Of a DNA stretch of 64,000 bases, positions 37,780-46,113 are shown one piece after another; positions within the stretch are counted from its first letter, which is position 1; every line of letters begins with the position of its first letter. This stretch comes from Hymenobacter sp. IS2118 (GTDB lineage: Bacteria > Bacteroidota > Bacteroidia > Cytophagales > Hymenobacteraceae): contig NZ_JNLX01000149.1 of NCBI RefSeq assembly GCF_000715495.1, forward strand, positions 87,116 to 151,115, written 5' to 3'. Under the pieces are notes generated by a model. It did not search any database and was not told where the DNA came from. It was given only the letters and a program-made list of their open reading frames with translations. Position numbers and translations under genes: made by a program.

Positions 37780-38179
37780 GGTATTCTACAAAGTTGCGGT
37801 CCGTCTCGTAGAGCGTGACCGAAAGCGCAAGGCCAGCTTCCAGATGCGGGCGCAGGCGCTGCCAAATTACGACGGCGATGTTTTCGGCCGTGGGATTTAA
37901 GGTACGGAATTCTTCCGTATCTAAGTTTAGGTTTTTATGGTCGTAGCGCTCCAATACCTCGCGTTTGATGAGGTTGCTCAGGCGCTTGGTATCGTAAACG
38001 TAGCCGGTTTCGGGGTCGACGGCCCCCGTCAGGCGCACAATCAGGTTGTAATTGTGGCCGTGGTAGTTGGGATTGTTGCATTTCCCAAACACCTGCTGGT
38101 TGCGTTCGGCATCCCAGGAGGCGTTGTGCAGACGGTGGGCGGCGTTGAAGTGCTCGGCCCGGCAAATAGTGACTTGCAT
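37772..38179 (-). CDS. 6-pyruvoyl-tetrahydropterin synthase/QueD family protein
   Basis: The 135-residue protein acts on the product of FolE. Zinc ligands are His15 (FNAAHRL) and His40/His42 (YHGHNY); the catalytic Cys34 lies in [12 protein letters not shown]. The spacing Cys-x5-HGH is the one described for pyruvoyl-tetrahydropterin synthases of the biopterin type, whereas QueD usually has Cys-x3-HGH. It could therefore serve a tetrahydrobiopterin-like cofactor pathway instead of queuosine; that remains inference. ATG 38179 was chosen over an upstream TTG. It overlaps folE by 8 bp. Confidence 0.85.
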   Translation of the reverse strand: MQVTICRAEHFNAAHRLHNASWDAERNQQVFGKCNNPNYHGHNYNLIVRLTGAVDPETGYVYDTKRLSNLIKREVLERYDHKNLNLDTEEFRTLNPTAENIAVVIWQRLRPHLEAGLALSVTLYETDRNFVEYHG

Positions 38180-38360
38180 AGGCGCTGACAACTCCCATTA
38201 GGTGCGCTTTGTTACAACCCGCGCTACAAGCTATGGCATGGTTGTTGAAAATGCGTGAACAGATTATGAATTAAATGGACAACAGTAGGATTAAATAAAC
38301 AAAAAACGATTTATTGACAAAAAACTATGGCAGGAAAGAATTTGCATCGAAGAAAGACCT

Positions 38361-38368
38361 TAAATTTG
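38361..38368 (+). promoter_or_regulatory. -7 box (TAAATTTG) before the coiled-coil secreted protein gene
   Basis: A perfect TAnnTTTG box lies 77 bp before the ATG at 38446, and TTTG at 38341 is a possible, slightly close, -33 element. Confidence 0.5.
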
Positions 38369-38445
38369 AAATGCCAGACAACGGTACCATTGCCAAAAGT
38401 CTTTTTCCTCGCCCAGTTTTAAAGCCCTCATAAGTTATTATCTCC

Positions 38446-39153
38446 ATGAAAAAAAGCCTACTCATCTTGTTCGCACTATGCTTGGCTACGCTGAGCGGCT
38501 ATGCTCAGAAATCCGTTGTGGACGAGTACGATATGTCTATTAACAATGTGCCGCGTACAGGCCAGCGTGTTAGCGTTCAGTTGGACAACAAGCGCGTCGA
38601 AGCTGCCTGGCTCAAGCAACTCAGCGAAAAGTTTGGCAGCAAGCTCAAAAACACGAAAGGCGTGCTAACGATGGACGGCGTCATCATCGAAGATATTGCC
38701 CCGACTCCTATCCGCGTTATCAGTAAAGTAGATGCTACGCCTACCGGCACTACCGTGTGGTGGAGCATCGACTTGGGCAACGCCTATCTGGCCAAAGACA
38801 AGACCCCGGTGCAGTGGAAGTCGGCCGAGAAGTACCTGAAAGACTTCGCCCGCATGATGTATCGCGAAGACCTGGTTTCGCAGATAGCTGAAGCCGAGCG
38901 CGCGCTGGTAACCTCGCAGAACAATCACAATGCCGTGATTGACAAGGCGAATGCCGTGAAGAAAGACATCGAAAAGAATAAGGCGCGTAAAGTTGAAATC
39001 CAGCAGCTGCTGGCTGCCAACGCTGCCGAGCTTCAGCAGTTCAACAACCTCATCGACGCCAACCTGAAAGAGCAGGAGTCTGCCCGCGGCGACATTGTTA
39101 ACATGCGTTTGGCTCTGGAGGCCGTGAAAGACCGTATGACCAAAATCGAGTAG
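38446..39153 (+). CDS. Secreted coiled-coil protein of unknown function
   Basis: The 235-residue product has a signal peptide (MKKSLLILFALCLATLSGYAQ). Residues 22-135 form a compact domain without recognised family (TGTTVWWSIDLGNAYLAKDKT). Residues 145-235 are a long heptad-like coiled coil (IAEAERALVTSQNNHNAV through LEAVKDRMTKIE). It probably acts in the periplasm as a structural or adaptor protein. It is a single-gene unit with promoter box and terminator. Confidence 0.7.
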   Translation: MKKSLLILFALCLATLSGYAQKSVVDEYDMSINNVPRTGQRVSVQLDNKRVEAAWLKQLSEKFGSKLKNTKGVLTMDGVIIEDIAPTPIRVISKVDATPTGTTVWWSIDLGNAYLAKDKTPVQWKSAEKYLKDFARMMYREDLVSQIAEAERALVTSQNNHNAVIDKANAVKKDIEKNKARKVEIQQLLAANAAELQQFNNLIDANLKEQESARGDIVNMRLALEAVKDRMTKIE

Positions 39154-39180
39154 TCGTTTACGCTATTTGAGCTTCTGAAT

Positions 39181-39210
39181 AAAGCCCTGTCTTCACCGGC
39201 AGGGCTTTTT
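39181..39210 (+). terminator. Terminator after the coiled-coil protein gene
   Basis: AAAGCCCTG (39181-39189) pairs with CAGGGCTTT (39200-39208), followed by T residues. Confidence 0.85.
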
Positions 39211-39297
39211 GTTTGGCCCCCGGAGCCAACCCCGCAGGGCCGAACTACGTTGGGAAAGTAGTCCGCTACAATAGCGGCTGCTTACTATACCCCACCC

Positions 39298-39702
39298 ATG
39301 GAAAAGACAGAAGTTCAGCACCAAGTGCACCTCGACAGCGCCATCAAATTTCTCTCTGGCGACCTCAACGAAGAATCCGAACGCGCAGGGCTTGACAACC
39401 AGTTCCAGCGCTGGATAGAGGACCTGAAAGATGCCAACAACCCAGCTTTCCACCAGCTGGTGGTCGATATGCAGGCTCTTAAGGCTCACTTTGGCAGCGG
39501 CACGCTCGACGTGAACGTTATTGCCCCCCTCATTGCTCGTTTGGGCACCAACACCACCCAGGCAGCCAACTTTGCCGAGGGTAACACCGCTCCCCGCGTA
39601 ACCAAGCTGGGCGAGGTGCTCAGCGCCGTAGCGCAGCAGCTGCAAGGCGGCTCAGTAGAAGTAGACGGCAGCTTGCCCCAGGACCTGTCCTCGCATAGCT
39701 AA
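39298..39702 (+). CDS. Small cytoplasmic protein of unknown function
   Basis: The 134-residue product lacks signal or membrane segments and looks helical (DLNEESERAGLDNQFQRWIEDL, FHQLVVDMQALKAHFGSG, VTKLGEVLSAVAQQL). I do not recognise the family. The start is ATG 39298. A strong bidirectional terminator follows. Confidence 0.55.
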   Translation: MEKTEVQHQVHLDSAIKFLSGDLNEESERAGLDNQFQRWIEDLKDANNPAFHQLVVDMQALKAHFGSGTLDVNVIAPLIARLGTNTTQAANFAEGNTAPRVTKLGEVLSAVAQQLQGGSVEVDGSLPQDLSSHS

Positions 39703-39754
39703 GCCACGCGTAGCGGGGCAGCAAATCAATGATTGCTGCCCCCTGCACGAACCC

Positions 39755-39790
39755 AAAAAAGCCGGCCCCACGCGTGGGGCCGGCTTTTTT
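39755..39790. terminator. Bidirectional terminator between 39298 gene and rplS
   Basis: AAAAAAGCCGGCCCCACG and its exact complement form 18-bp arms of a perfect palindrome, with A-run and T-run ends serving both convergent genes. Confidence 0.92.
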
Positions 39791-39823
39791 GATGCTATAG
39801 CAGCCGTATGGCTGCGGCAGGGC

Positions 39824-40201
39824 TTAAGCCTTCGCCTTGATGGGGTTGAGGCGACGCTCCTTGATACGGGAAGCTTTGCCGGACAGGCCACGCAGGTAGA
39901 ACAGACGGGCACGACGTACTTTGCCGCGACGGATAACCTCGATTTTATCGATGTTAGGCGACAGCAGGGGGAAAATACGCTCGGTGCCGATTTGGTTAGA
40001 AATCTTGCGCACGGTGAACGTCTCACCGTTGGAGCTTGGGTTGCGGCGCTGCAGTACCACGCCCTGGAACTGCTGAATGCGCTCCTTGTTGCCCTCACGG
40101 ATTTTCACGTGAACGTTCACGGTATCGCCCGCTGCGAACAGGGGGAAGCTGGCGCGGCGCTCCTGCGATTCGGCCTGGATAAAGTCAAGTAGTACGCTCA
40201 T
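39824..40201 (-). CDS. rplS: Ribosomal protein bL19
   Basis: The 125-residue protein of the 50S-30S interface shows the family core: [31 protein letters not shown], then [21 protein letters not shown] and [25 protein letters not shown]. The start is ATG 40201 (MSVLLDFIQ); the frame is open 36 codons upstream without homology. It is usually the last gene of rpsP-rimM-trmD-rplS; here a 166-bp gap with its own -7 box separates it from trmD. Confidence 0.97.
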   Translation of the reverse strand: MSVLLDFIQAESQERRASFPLFAAGDTVNVHVKIREGNKERIQQFQGVVLQRRNPSSNGETFTVRKISNQIGTERIFPLLSPNIDKIEVIRRGKVRRARLFYLRGLSGKASRIKERRLNPIKAKA

Positions 40202-40262
40202 GGCTGGGAAATTGCAAAAGACGGCGCTGCCGTCGGGAAATAGTATTTTAGGAAACGGACCG

Positions 40263-40270
40263 CAAAGATA
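40263..40270 (-). promoter_or_regulatory. -7 box (TATCTTTG) before rplS
   Basis: On the minus strand a perfect TAnnTTTG box lies 61 bp before the rplS start, in the gap after trmD. It suggests that rplS can be transcribed separately from the upstream operon. Confidence 0.55.
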
Positions 40271-40367
40271 ATGCTTTCGGTTGAGGATAACAAGCGGTTT
40301 GTAGAACATGCTTCATCTTGCACCTTGATTTGCTGGTAATTCACCGCCGCGCAAGCGAGAGCGGGGA

Positions 40368-41042
40368 TTACGACAGCAAATCGGGACGGCGTGCCTGGGT
40401 GCGGGCCAGGGCTTGCTCGTGCCGCCACTCCTCAATTTTGGGCGTATTGCCCGATAAAAGAATCTCCGGCACGGCTTGTCCGCGCCACTCCGCCGGGCGG
40501 GTGTATACGGGTGGCGCCAGCAAATCGTCCTGAAAAGAATCTGACAGGGCCGACTCCTCGTTGCCCAGCACGCCCGGCAGCAGCCGCACAACGGCGTCTA
40601 CCAGAATGGCCGCGCCCAGCTCACCACCACTCAGCACGTAGTCGCCCACGCTGATTTCGTGGGTAATGTAGGTTTGGCGAATCCGCTCATCAATGCCTTT
40701 GTAGTGGCCGCAGAGCATGATGATGTTCTGGAACAGCGACAGGCGGTTGGCCAGCGGCTGGCGCAGGGTCTGGCCATCGGGCGTGAGGTAGATGATGGCA
40801 TCGTAGGGCCGTTCAGCCTGCAGCGCATCCATCCAGGCCGCAATGGGCTCCACGCGCAACACCATGCCGGCTCCGCCGCCAAACACGGCGTCGTCAATCT
40901 GCCCGTGCTTATTGATGGCCTTGTCGCGAAGCTGGTGCACATGGATTTCAACCAGGTCTTTGTCCTGCGCCCGCTTCACAATGGAGTGGGCAAAGGGGCT
41001 GACCAGCAATTCCGGCAGGCAAGTAAGGATGTCGATACGCAT
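40368..41042 (-). CDS. trmD: tRNA (guanine-37-N1)-methyltransferase
   Basis: The 224-residue SPOUT enzyme methylates G37 next to the anticodon and prevents frameshifting. Motifs include [13 protein letters not shown] at the start, [31 protein letters not shown] and the trefoil-knot segment [19 protein letters not shown] 41042 was chosen because the frame upstream runs through repeat sequence. A 101-bp palindromic repeat separates it from rimM. Confidence 0.97.
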   Translation of the reverse strand: MRIDILTCLPELLVSPFAHSIVKRAQDKDLVEIHVHQLRDKAINKHGQIDDAVFGGGAGMVLRVEPIAAWMDALQAERPYDAIIYLTPDGQTLRQPLANRLSLFQNIIMLCGHYKGIDERIRQTYITHEISVGDYVLSGGELGAAILVDAVVRLLPGVLGNEESALSDSFQDDLLAPPVYTRPAEWRGQAVPEILLSGNTPKIEEWRHEQALARTQARRPDLLS

Positions 41043-41047
41043 GTTTT

Positions 41048-41148
41048 TAGCTTGAAGCTCCAAGCCATAAGCTGTCAGCTCCAAGCTGCAAGCTTTGCCT
41101 CATTTTCAGGGAAGGCTTGCAGCTTGGAGCTGACAGCGTACAGCTTTT
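41048..41148. repeat. AGCTTGCAGC-family palindrome between rimM and trmD
   Basis: AGCTTGAAGCTCCAAGCC and AAGCTGTCAGCTCCAAGC on the left face GGCTTGCAGCTTGGAGCTG and ACAGCGTACAGC on the right. It fills the whole gap inside an otherwise tight translation-related operon. Confidence 0.85.
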
Positions 41149-41721
41149 TTATGATTCGTCTGCTTCGTCCTGCTGGCGGGTGCTGGGCTTGAGGTACACG
41201 TCCAGCAAGCCATCGGGCAGCTTCACGTATATCTCCTTTTTCTCGTGGTTCGCGTGGGTCACCAGTTCGTCTACCACCGGAATCAATACTTCCTGGTCTT
41301 GGTAGCGCATGGCCAGCATGTCCTGCTGCGGCAGCTCGTAGAAATTCTCCACGGTGCCCAGCGGGCCCAGGTTCTCGTCAACTACGGTAAAGCCGATGAC
41401 GTCGTGGAAGTAGAACTGGTCTTCGGCCAGCTCGGGGAGCTGCGCCAGTGGTAGGTGCAGTTGGGCGCCGCGCAGGGGCTCGGCTTCTTCGATGCGCTCA
41501 ATGCTGCGCAGTTTTAGCAGGACCTTAGAGCCGGTTTGGGGCTGTATTTTTTCTACCTGGTGCTCCACCAGCTTGGTGGGCGCACCGGCCAGGGCGAGGT
41601 GCACCGTTTTCAGCTTGAGGTAGGCTTTGGGGTCGTCAACATCGAAGTGGGCCACTACGTGGCCGCGCAGGCCATGGGTCTTGATGATGTAGCCGAGCTG
41701 ATAGGTTTCGTCGAGAGTCAT
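41149..41721 (-). CDS. rimM: Ribosome maturation factor RimM
   Basis: The 190-residue factor assists 30S head assembly around S19. It has the N-terminal domain (YQLGYIIKTHGLRGHVVAHF) and a C-terminal PRC-barrel (FYFHDVIGFTVVDENLGPLGTVENF, then VLIPVVDELVTHANHEKKEIYVKLPDGLLDVYL). The start is ATG 41721 (MTLDETYQLGYI). It follows rpsP by 92 bp and precedes trmD. Confidence 0.95.
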   Translation of the reverse strand: MTLDETYQLGYIIKTHGLRGHVVAHFDVDDPKAYLKLKTVHLALAGAPTKLVEHQVEKIQPQTGSKVLLKLRSIERIEEAEPLRGAQLHLPLAQLPELAEDQFYFHDVIGFTVVDENLGPLGTVENFYELPQQDMLAMRYQDQEVLIPVVDELVTHANHEKKEIYVKLPDGLLDVYLKPSTRQQDEADES

Positions 41722-41813
41722 AAGCAGGGAAGGGGATAACGAAAAAAAGTTTGGGGGTTGCGTGCCGGTCCGGCTCACAACCCCCAAACCCTTTCGGTTT
41801 AGAAACCTAAAAA

Positions 41814-42362
41814 CTACTCGGCAGCTTCGGGAGCAGCCTCTTCGGCCGGAGCCTCGGTAGCAGCTTCTTCGGCAGCGGGAGCGGGCGTGTTGGCAGCCAG
41901 CAGCGCGGCAGCTTTCTGACGCTGCGACTCCGAGCGAGCCTCCTTAACCTTGGTTTCGGCGTCGAAAGCAGCCTGCTTGGCAGTTGCTTTGGCGTCAACC
42001 AGGCCGGTACGCTTGCCTTCGATTTTGGCGTCTTTTTCTTCTTTCCAAGCGCTGAAACGCTCGTCGGCTACATCTTGCGTGATGGCGCCTTTGTCAACAC
42101 CCAATTGCAGGTGACGACGGTAGAGTACGCCGCGGTAGCTGAGCATGGCCCGAACGGTGTCGGTGGGCTGAGCACCGGTCATCATCCAGTAAAACGCGCG
42201 GTCGGCGTCGTAGTTGATGGTGGCGGGGTTGGTTTGGGGGTTGTAGGTGCCGAGCTTCTCAATGAAACGGCCGTCGCGTGGGGCGCGAGCGTCAGCTACT
42301 ACGATGTCGTAAGTTGCGGCCTTCTTGCGGCCACGACGGGCGAGGCGGATTTTAACTGCCAT
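41814..42362 (-). CDS. rpsP: Ribosomal protein bS16 with acidic C-terminal extension
   Basis: Residues 1-80 are the conserved S16 core ([49 protein letters not shown]). The protein continues to 182 residues through a charged helical part and an Ala/Glu tail ([18 protein letters not shown]), about twice the usual length; such tails are common in Bacteroidota S16. It heads the rpsP-rimM-trmD group with a -7 box upstream. Confidence 0.96.
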   Translation of the reverse strand: MAVKIRLARRGRKKAATYDIVVADARAPRDGRFIEKLGTYNPQTNPATINYDADRAFYWMMTGAQPTDTVRAMLSYRGVLYRRHLQLGVDKGAITQDVADERFSAWKEEKDAKIEGKRTGLVDAKATAKQAAFDAETKVKEARSESQRQKAAALLAANTPAPAAEEAATEAPAEEAAPEAAE

Positions 42363-42426
42363 AAACCGATGGGTTTGGTGCGACGCAGCTCGTGCGTCTG
42401 GTTATATTTTCCCGAAATTGGGAGTG

Positions 42427-42434
42427 CAAAGGTA
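42427..42434 (-). promoter_or_regulatory. -7 box (TACCTTTG) before rpsP
   Basis: On the minus strand a perfect TAnnTTTG box lies 64 bp before the rpsP start codon. No clear -33 TTG is visible. Confidence 0.55.
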
Positions 42435-42471
42435 GCGTTTGTTCAGGGCATTAGCTAGACTCGGGCAATAA

Positions 42472-42501
42472 AAAAGCGCTAACCAAGAGGTTAGCGCTTT
42501 T
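42472..42501 (-). terminator. Terminator after the acyl-CoA desaturase gene
   Basis: AAAAGCGCTAACC and GGTTAGCGCTTTT pair perfectly around AAGA. Read on the minus strand the hairpin ends in a T-run, 46 bp after the desaturase stop. Confidence 0.88.
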
Positions 42502-42547
42502 CGTCGTTGTCGTCGTTCGCTGTGCTCTAGATGACAGACTTTAGAAA

Positions 42548-43342
42548 CTACGCCGCCATGGCTTCGCGCTTGGGCTTCGGCTTGGCCAGCTTGGATATGG
42601 CGTTCAGGTTCATGTTTTTGCGCTTGATTTTAATAACGCCGACCTTGTCGAGGCTCCAAATGGCCACGTAGGTAGGGTCGAACTCCCACCATTTCACGCC
42701 GAAGTTGACGCGCATGGGCAGCTTGTGGTGGTTATTCTGAAACAATTCACCAAAGGCCAGGAAGTCCAAAGCAAGCGTGTTTTTAGATTTGTCGCGGTTG
42801 TCGAAGTTCTGATAGCCGTACTTGTGGCCGCCCCAGTTTACAATGGCGCCGTGGATGGGTCCCATCAGGAAGTGAATGGGCAGCAACAGATACTGCCACC
42901 ACGCCGTGGCGAAGTTGATGTAGAACAGCACGTAAACCGTGCCCCAGCCCAGGCGCGAATACACCGTGCCGCCAAACTTATCGAGCCACTTCCACTCCGG
43001 AATGTCGCCGTCGAAGCGCTTGGCACCTTCGTGCACGTCGTTCACCACGTCGTTGTATATCACCTTGGTTTTCCACATCATGTCGAACGCGTTATTCGAA
43101 AAGTGCGGCGAGTGCGGGTCCAGCGCGGTATCGGAGTAGGCGTGGTGCATGCGGTGCAGCAGCGCGTAGGCCCGCGGCGAGAGGAAGCTGCTGCCCTGGC
43201 AGATGTAGGTGAAGGCGAAGAAGAACTTCTCCCAGAATTTATTCATCGTAAACATCTTGTGCGCCGCGTAGCGGTGCAGGTAAAATGTCTGCGTGAACAA
43301 CGAGAGATAGTAATGGGCAACGAAGAAAATGAGAATAGCCAT
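42548..43342 (-). CDS. Acyl-CoA (delta-9-type) desaturase
   Basis: The 264-residue membrane enzyme has the three histidine boxes of stearoyl-CoA desaturase relatives: HRYAAH (near residue 30), HRMHH (near 78) and NNHH (near 206), between hydrophobic segments. It introduces a cis double bond into fatty acyl chains, controlling membrane fluidity. ATG 43342 (MAILIFFVAHYYL) was chosen over an upstream TTG. A Lys-rich tail (KIKRKNMNLNAISKLAKPKPKREA) ends the protein. It differs clearly from the desaturase at 951-2018. Confidence 0.9.
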   Translation of the reverse strand: MAILIFFVAHYYLSLFTQTFYLHRYAAHKMFTMNKFWEKFFFAFTYICQGSSFLSPRAYALLHRMHHAYSDTALDPHSPHFSNNAFDMMWKTKVIYNDVVNDVHEGAKRFDGDIPEWKWLDKFGGTVYSRLGWGTVYVLFYINFATAWWQYLLLPIHFLMGPIHGAIVNWGGHKYGYQNFDNRDKSKNTLALDFLAFGELFQNNHHKLPMRVNFGVKWWEFDPTYVAIWSLDKVGVIKIKRKNMNLNAISKLAKPKPKREAMAA

Positions 43343-43411
43343 AGGAATGAATAGCAAACGGAACTGCCCGTACAAGCAAAGAGCCTGGAGTAAGGTTCAC
43401 GATAACCGGTG

Positions 43412-43419
43412 CAAAATTA
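43412..43419 (-). promoter_or_regulatory. -7 box (TAATTTTG) before the acyl-CoA desaturase gene
   Basis: On the minus strand a TAnnTTTG box lies 69 bp before the ATG at 43342. Confidence 0.45.
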
Positions 43420-43530
43420 CGGCCAGCGTGCGCCCAGCGGATATTCTGGGTCAGGAAGGCCAAAATGTTGCACGAAATCGGGCAAGGGCCAAAGCCGTAC
43501 GACCTCAGCCTTTGCCCGATTTCGTGCCAA

Positions 43531-44241
43531 TTACTTGTAGTACTCCCGCGCCGCGTCCCAGTGCGGGGCGTCGGGCAGAGGGGCCACAAAGGTCATGGCC
43601 TCTTTCGTCACGGGGTGCTGCAGCTGCAGCTGGCGGGCGTGCAGGGCAATGCTCACGTCGGGCAGGGGCGCAATGAAGCCATACTTCACGTCGCCTATGA
43701 TGGGGGTGCCCAGGCCGGTGGCCAGTTGGGTCCGAATCTGGTGCGGGCGGCCTGTCACGGGATTCACCTGCAGCAAGTAGCGGTTGCCAGCCGGGCCCAG
43801 CAGCTCGTAGTGCAGCTCGGAGCGCAGGCCCTGCGAGTGCTTCTCGGAGTAGGCTTTGGTCACATTGCGCACGGTGTCCTTCACCAGCCAGTGCACCAGG
43901 GTGCCGTTTTCGGGAATAGGGGGCTTGCCGGTGAGGGCCCAGTAAGTTTTGGTCATCAGCGAGTCGCGGAACATCTCGTTGAGGCGGCTCAGGGCTTTGC
44001 TGGTTTTGGCCAGCACCACAATGCCGCTCACGGGCCGGTCGATGCGGTGGCACACGCCCACGAAAGCTTCACCGGGCTTTTTATACTTGAAGCGCAGGTA
44101 CTCGGCGGCTTTTTTGGAAAGGGGCTCGTCGCCGGTGGCGTCGCCCTGCACGAGCAGGCCGGCGGGCTTATTAATGACGAGAAGATGGTTGTCTTCAAAC
44201 AGAATTTCTCTGCCTTCGGACCAGATGTTGGGACGATTCAC
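43531..44241 (-). CDS. RluA-family pseudouridine synthase
   Basis: The 236-residue enzyme isomerises uridine in RNA. The catalytic aspartate lies in HRIDRPVSGIVVLAKT; ILFEDNHLLVINKPAGLLVQGD precedes it and NPVTGRPHQIRTQL follows, all family hallmarks. There is no S4 domain, so the target (rRNA or tRNA) cannot be assigned. The start is ATG 44241. Confidence 0.93.
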   Translation of the reverse strand: MNRPNIWSEGREILFEDNHLLVINKPAGLLVQGDATGDEPLSKKAAEYLRFKYKKPGEAFVGVCHRIDRPVSGIVVLAKTSKALSRLNEMFRDSLMTKTYWALTGKPPIPENGTLVHWLVKDTVRNVTKAYSEKHSQGLRSELHYELLGPAGNRYLLQVNPVTGRPHQIRTQLATGLGTPIIGDVKYGFIAPLPDVSIALHARQLQLQHPVTKEAMTFVAPLPDAPHWDAAREYYK

Positions 44242-44404
44242 GCGGCGGTGGCGGGCGGGATAGGAAGTTTTCGGCAGGAGGGGGACCAGGGCCCACCAGG
44301 GGGCTACCGCACGTCATCAGACCACACACCGGGCGCTCCGCTCTTGCTTTTTAGTGGCACGAAGATACGAAGCTGAACGGAAGCGAAACCCAACCGGGCT
44401 GGGG

Positions 44405-45880
44405 CTAGACCGGGGCCTTGACGGGGCTGGCCACGGGGTTGTACCAATCCACGTTGCGCGAGAGGAACATCACCGCCCCCAGCACCACCACCAAGCCCAG
44501 GCTGCCCACCAGCAAGGCATAATCCTGCAGCTGCAACACCACGAAAAGGAAACTGTAGACCAAAGTCAGCACCCCAGCCGTGACCAGGGTCAGGCGGCGG
44601 TGGCGGAAACTGGCGGCAGCATAGGCCGTGACCAGCCCCACAATGACCAGCGCCGACAACCCATAGGCGGCATTGAAGGGCATTTGCTCGGACAGGGCCA
44701 GCAGCAGCACGTAGAAAATGACCAGGGCCAGCCCCACCAAAATGTATTGGAAAGGGTGGAAGCGGCGCCGGTTGAGAATTTCGACGAAGAAGAAAATGAG
44801 GAAGGTGAGCGTGAGCGGCAGCAGGGCGTATTTGGCGGCGCGCATTGTTTTCTGGTACTCGTTCACGGGCACCAGCAGGCGCACGCCAAACGTAGACTCG
44901 TCCACCGCGGGCCGGTCGCCGTCGCTGCGCCAGTGCTGGGCGAAGTTGCGGTTGAGGTGCAGCACTTGCCAGTCGGCCGTGAACCGCTCGGTGCCGACGG
45001 TGCGCCGGGTGGGCAGAAAGGCGCCGATAAAGCTTGGGTCGGCCCAGGGGGCGCTCAAGTGCAGGGTGGTCTGGCGGCCGAGGGGGGCCACCAGCAGGCC
45101 GGTGCTGCCGTTCAGGTCCAGGTCGAAAGCGAAGGTGTGGCGGCGCGTGAGGGCGGCCTCGTCGGCGATGGGAACGGCGGCGTTCAGGCCGTTGGCCGAT
45201 TGGCCGGGCCTGTTTTCGGTGCCCGTTTCGCGGTCGTACCGGGAGTAGCGGCGCTGCTCGATGGCTACCGCGCTAACCTGGGTGGTGCTGGTGGGCGCGG
45301 TGCCATAGGGCAATACTTCGGCCACGGGCACGCCCGGCTCGAACCCGCGGGCCTGGCCATCCCAGCGCAGGGCTAGGCCTTTGCGGATGCCTTTCATATC
45401 GGATATGCCTACTGCTACAAAGGCTTCGGACCAGCGCACGGCTGCCGCCGATACGCCCAGCTCGGCCAGGGGCGGCGCCTGGAATGCGCCCTCCACGCGC
45501 AAACCGGCCCGGTACACCACCGCCTCGTAGATGCCGCGCCGGCGCCGCTCCGGTTCCAGGGTGCCGGTGGTGGCCAAGGTATCGGGCAGCAGGCTGAGGT
45601 AGCGGGTGGTTTCGCTTGCGTTGCCTTTCTCGTCGGTGACGCGCGCCGTGTAGGGCAGCACCAACACGGGCCCTAGCACCAGTTGCGGCCCGCCCCACTG
45701 GCTGCTGATTTCGGCCGTTGCGGCGTCGCGGTTGCCGGCCCGCTCCGTAATCAGGTCCTCCACCATGCTCGACGGGATGAGCAGCAACAGCAGCAATATC
45801 CCGATGCTGAGCAGCTTGAGGGTGACCGAGCTACTCATCCAATTGTTGAGTCGGTCCAGGAGGGAGGGCGAGGTATCCAT
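44405..45880 (-). CDS. creD: CreD-family inner membrane protein
   Basis: The 491-residue protein has one N-terminal membrane segment (TLKLLSIGILLLLLLIPSSMV), a long periplasmic region with the segment ALRWDGQARGFEPG and FTADWQVLHLNRNFAQHW, and five C-terminal membrane segments. This matches CreD/Inner membrane protein CreD, whose loss or overproduction alters envelope integrity in enterobacteria; its mechanism is unknown. ATG 45880 lies 31 bp from the -7 box within operator site C. No creBC-like two-component genes are adjacent. Confidence 0.9.
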   Translation of the reverse strand: MDTSPSLLDRLNNWMSSSVTLKLLSIGILLLLLLIPSSMVEDLITERAGNRDAATAEISSQWGGPQLVLGPVLVLPYTARVTDEKGNASETTRYLSLLPDTLATTGTLEPERRRRGIYEAVVYRAGLRVEGAFQAPPLAELGVSAAAVRWSEAFVAVGISDMKGIRKGLALRWDGQARGFEPGVPVAEVLPYGTAPTSTTQVSAVAIEQRRYSRYDRETGTENRPGQSANGLNAAVPIADEAALTRRHTFAFDLDLNGSTGLLVAPLGRQTTLHLSAPWADPSFIGAFLPTRRTVGTERFTADWQVLHLNRNFAQHWRSDGDRPAVDESTFGVRLLVPVNEYQKTMRAAKYALLPLTLTFLIFFFVEILNRRRFHPFQYILVGLALVIFYVLLLALSEQMPFNAAYGLSALVIVGLVTAYAAASFRHRRLTLVTAGVLTLVYSFLFVVLQLQDYALLVGSLGLVVVLGAVMFLSRNVDWYNPVASPVKAPV

Positions 45881-45897
45881 ATTTCTTGCATTAAGAA

Positions 45898-45918
45898 GTA
45901 CTTTGAATTGCAAAGCTA
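45898..45918 (-). promoter_or_regulatory. Operator/promoter site C of the CTTTG-N5-CAAAG family (creD)
   Basis: On the minus strand the site reads TAGCTTTG (-7 box), CAATT, CAAAG, TAC. It shares 18 of 21 positions with site A, including both halves and the flanking TAG and TAC. It places creD in the same predicted regulon as the winged-helix regulator operon 17 kb away. Confidence 0.65.
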
Positions 45919-45952
45919 ATCAAAGAAATTGCATTTGATGCGGGACTGAAAA

Positions 45953-46009
45953 ATTAAAGCGGGCCAGTCCGGCAGCAAGGGAATTGCTGCCAGACTGGCC
46001 CGCTTTAAT
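45953..46009 (-). terminator. Terminator after panB
   Basis: Arms of 26 bp (starting ATTAAAGCGGGCCAG) pair with one mismatch around GGGAA. It lies about 105 bp downstream of the panB stop and just upstream of the creD promoter, so it isolates creD from panB transcription. Confidence 0.8.
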
Positions 46010-46113
46010 GTGTTCGACTGAGCGCCGTTAGCTAGGTTGCCCGTTCCAAACTAAACAGGCAATGGGTTCAGTTAAGCCGCTTGTGGGTGAGTTAAAAGCA
46101 AAGGGCTAAGCGC

